NCBI RefSeq assembly: GCF_000012725.1
Contig: NC_007406.1
Span: forward strand, 1,330,001 to 1,394,000
Direction: 5' to 3'
Source: Nitrobacter winogradskyi Nb-255
Lineage (GTDB): Bacteria > Pseudomonadota > Alphaproteobacteria > Rhizobiales > Xanthobacteraceae
DNA length: 64,000 bases
The translations under genes and the position numbers were made by a program. The notes under the pieces are model-generated. The model was given only the letters and a program-made list of their open reading frames with translations, did not search any database and was not told where the DNA came from. The stretch's first letter is position 1, and every line of letters begins with the position of its first letter. Below are positions 62,556 through 64,000 of this stretch, in pieces.

Positions 62556-63323
62556 TCACCTGCCGGACAGAAGCTGCTGGAGCGGCACCACACGATGAAG
62601 CAAGCCGAGCTTCTCCAGCCGGATACGCATGGCGATGGGGGATACGACGAAGCGCTCGGCCAGAGGCTTGCAGAACCGTTCCAGCGCCTCGTCCTCCGTT
62701 TCGGAGATGTCGAAGTCGCCGACAGAAGCATGAATGCGCGGAACCTCGACGAAGGCGTGCGCGATTGGCTTTTCCGGCTGGAGTACGCGCTGTTTCCGGT
62801 CAGGAAACAAGTCGTCCCACATGGCAAAGACCATCTTGCGCGGCATCAGCAGGCAGGAGGCGTAGAAATCGGCCTGCCATTCCACCCGCTCCTTTGCCTC
62901 GCTCGACCGGCAGATGAACTTGGGTTCGCTCGCGGCATCGAGGAAGGACGCCTGCGCTGTATTCTGCACGATGAGGTGTTGATGCAACCGCCAGTGCCCG
63001 CCGCCCTCATGGGCCAGGGTGAAGCGATAGCGGCCCTCCCGCGTCGGATTTTCCTCGGGGTCGAGGCTTTCGTCGATGAAGATGCTGCCGTCACCATAGA
63101 TCGCGCCAAGAATGTCGGGCTGGCCGTTCGGAGGTCGCGGGATATTGTGACGAGCGTGCATGTCGTCAAACTCGATCCGCAGCTTGAGGTACTTTTCCAC
63201 GATGTCCTCGACGGGGACTGGCGGCTCGATCATTACGCCCCGTGCACGCTCATACTCTCCGATCAGGGAAGCAGCGTCGCGCTCGATAGCCTCTTCGGCA
63301 AGATAGGGAACAAAACGGCTCAT
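62556..63323 (-). CDS. ImmA/IrrE-type metallopeptidase
   Basis: A 255-residue protein of the ImmA/IrrE family, peptidases that cut a partner XRE repressor. The zinc site reads TLAHEGGGHWRLH: His 105, Glu 106, then three Gly before His 110, so the spacing is HEx3H rather than HExxH. The downstream EWQADFYASCLLMPR is the conserved third-ligand block. It lies 44 bases after the XRE gene, the normal order for this switch. I verified the extra Gly codon in the bases. Either this branch uses a variant site or activity is altered. Confidence 0.88.
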   Translation of the reverse strand: MSRFVPYLAEEAIERDAASLIGEYERARGVMIEPPVPVEDIVEKYLKLRIEFDDMHARHNIPRPPNGQPDILGAIYGDGSIFIDESLDPEENPTREGRYRFTLAHEGGGHWRLHQHLIVQNTAQASFLDAASEPKFICRSSEAKERVEWQADFYASCLLMPRKMVFAMWDDLFPDRKQRVLQPEKPIAHAFVEVPRIHASVGDFDISETEDEALERFCKPLAERFVVSPIAMRIRLEKLGLLHRVVPLQQLLSGR

Positions 63324-63367
63324 CGGTCATCCTTCATCTGCATCAGCGGGGCCATGCCCCGGTGGCT

Positions 63368-63721
63368 TCAGTTGCCCTTGGCCTTTCCTGCCTCCCGAGA
63401 GAGCCGGGCCAGGTCGTCGGCGCTCAGGCCGTTGGCAGTTCGCAGCAGCGCCGACATTTCGACGGGCTGCCGCTTGATGATGTCAGCAAGGTCGGAAGGC
63501 ACGCGCCCCGCCATCGCCAGCAATTCGTCCGGATCGCATTCGAGAATTTGCGCGATCGCCCGAACCTTGTCCTCGGTCGGCGGCGTGAACTCGTCGCGCT
63601 CGACCTTCGACATATAGGTCGGGCTCACCCCGATCTTCTTGGCCATCTCGCGCAGGCCGATCTCCCGCGCCTCGCGCTCGCGGCGGATGAACGCCCCGAA
63701 CTTCTCCCTCCCGCTGGTCAT
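63368..63721 (-). CDS. XRE-family transcriptional repressor
   Basis: A 117-residue regulator with a helix-turn-helix at about residues 9-65 (FIRREREAREIGLREMAKKI, then GVSPTYMSKVERDEFTPPTE) and a short C-terminal tail. It should be the DNA-binding partner and substrate of the downstream ImmA/IrrE peptidase. ATG 63721 follows GGAG. Its promoter has a good -35/-10 pair and is flanked by GTTTAG/CTAAAC half-sites, suggesting autoregulation. Confidence 0.88.
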   Translation of the reverse strand: MTSGREKFGAFIRREREAREIGLREMAKKIGVSPTYMSKVERDEFTPPTEDKVRAIAQILECDPDELLAMAGRVPSDLADIIKRQPVEMSALLRTANGLSADDLARLSREAGKAKGN

Positions 63722-63741
63722 GGCTCCTATCTCCGTTTCCT

Positions 63742-63795
63742 GTTTAGCTGTCACTATACATCCGATTCGGCAAAATCGTCAACCATCCACTAAAC
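63742..63795. promoter_or_regulatory. Candidate operator half-sites flanking the XRE promoter
   Basis: GTTTAG at 63742-63747 and CTAAAC at 63790-63795 form an inverted pair around the XRE gene promoter. CACTAAAC here matches GTTTAGTG before the recombinase gene. Regulator binding is inferred. Confidence 0.45.
63753..63782 (-). promoter_or_regulatory. Sigma70-type promoter of the XRE/ImmA operon
   Basis: On the minus strand, TTGACG (63782-63777) and TATAGT (63758-63753) are separated by 18 bases, followed by about 30 bases to the ATG at 63721. This is the clearest promoter in the window and probably drives the leftward block. Confidence 0.65.
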
Positions 63796-63811
63796 GGTGA
63801 TCGAAAAGCCG

Positions 63812-64000
63812 TCAGGCGGCAAGCCGAAGTTCGCAGATATCCTCAAGCATGCGCTTGAAACCGGGCTCCGGCGCGATGCACATGGTTCGATACGTATTCA
63901 GAAACGGCAGCCATCTCGATAATTCATAGCAGAATCGGTAGCTTGGCGCCCACACAGGGCTGTGCGGCTGCCTCCTGAGCAATTCAGGATAGCATTCCGC
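63812..64000 (-). CDS. Partial gene of unknown function at the window edge
   Basis: An open frame enters from the right edge and ends at TGA 63812-63814, giving 62 residues (AECYPELLRRQPHSPVWAPS, then SRWLPFLNTYRTMCIAPEPG at about residues 29-48, ending CELRLAA). The composition is protein-like, but I recognise no domain, and the start is outside the window. It would be the next gene of the island on the same strand. Confidence 0.5.
   Translation of the reverse strand, partial: AECYPELLRRQPHSPVWAPSYRFCYELSRWLPFLNTYRTMCIAPEPGFKRMLEDICELRLAA

Larger units (their letters stand above)
48014..64000. mobile_element. Integrated genomic island at tRNA-Gln (right end not in window)
   Basis: From the tRNA to the window edge all genes are on the minus strand and are of mobile-element or defence type: a serine recombinase, a complete type I restriction-modification set, an HNH nuclease, a lone antitoxin, a Toprim primase and ATPase pair, an HGG-type small phage/plasmid protein, an ImmA/IrrE peptidase and an XRE repressor. 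No conjugation or phage structural genes are seen in this part. The order is unlike the host genes to the left. Confidence 0.8.

Noticed and set aside
63800-64000. Right attachment site (copy of the tRNA-Gln 3' end)
   Set aside because: I looked by eye for the T-arm and CCA sequence near the right edge and found no match; the reading frame there continues past the edge.

Overview
The window is high-G+C alphaproteobacterial chromosome. An acpXL/fabZXL/fabF2XL/fabF1XL/lpxXL very-long-chain acyl cluster, DUF2865 and DUF2059 secreted proteins, a class II DAHP synthase and many copies of a short palindromic repeat with the core AGTGGGNACCGGTT point to the Bradyrhizobium / Nitrobacter / Rhodopseudomonas / Afipia group. 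I cannot fix the genus from the sequence alone.

Positions 1-47.5 kb look like ordinary host chromosome. In order they hold: the end of malQ, a retropepsin-like protease, a sensor kinase, a 3-hydroxyisobutyrate-type dehydrogenase, a VOC protein and an Mrp/ApbC ATPase; a TRAP transporter whose binding protein converges on its two permease genes; moaA; gph divergent from rpiA; a DUF2059 protein and glutathione reductase; DAHP synthase and NAD synthetase; two secreted proteins; cysS, a DUF559 gene framed by repeats, a GNAT enzyme and citramalate synthase; a LOG protein, an Atm1-type ABC exporter, psd-pssA, motA-motB and kup; rhodanese, aminotransferase and a polyamine-type binding protein; the lipid A long-chain acyl cluster; a HerA-like ATPase; and an autotransporter broken by a two-base (CG) expansion.

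At 47,955 there is a tRNA-Gln(CTG). From its 3' end to the right edge every gene is on the minus strand, and I read this as an integrated genomic island of at least 16 kb whose far end is outside the window. A large serine recombinase lies against the tRNA, and its stop codon lies inside the tRNA. Upstream of it in the same direction are an RNase H-like/DUF429-like protein, an HNH nuclease and a complete type I restriction-modification system (hsdS, hsdM, hsdR), all with gaps of at most 9 bases. Next come a lone Phd-type antitoxin with a perfect 16-bp palindrome upstream, a chain of overlapping plasmid/phage-type genes (zinc-finger/Toprim primase, P-loop ATPase, small conserved proteins), a DUF5659 protein, an ImmA/IrrE metallopeptidase with an XRE repressor, and a gene cut by the edge. 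The layout suggests a repressor/peptidase switch at the right, a replication-like module in the middle, and a defence plus integration module at the left.

The observations I find most worth checking are: the palindromic repeat of the host family inside the hsdS reading frame; the restriction operon extended by two uncharacterised genes; the recombinase reading frame ending in the tRNA; a ketosynthase-like FabF2XL that lacks its catalytic cysteine and may act like a chain-length factor; and the dinucleotide frameshift in the autotransporter.
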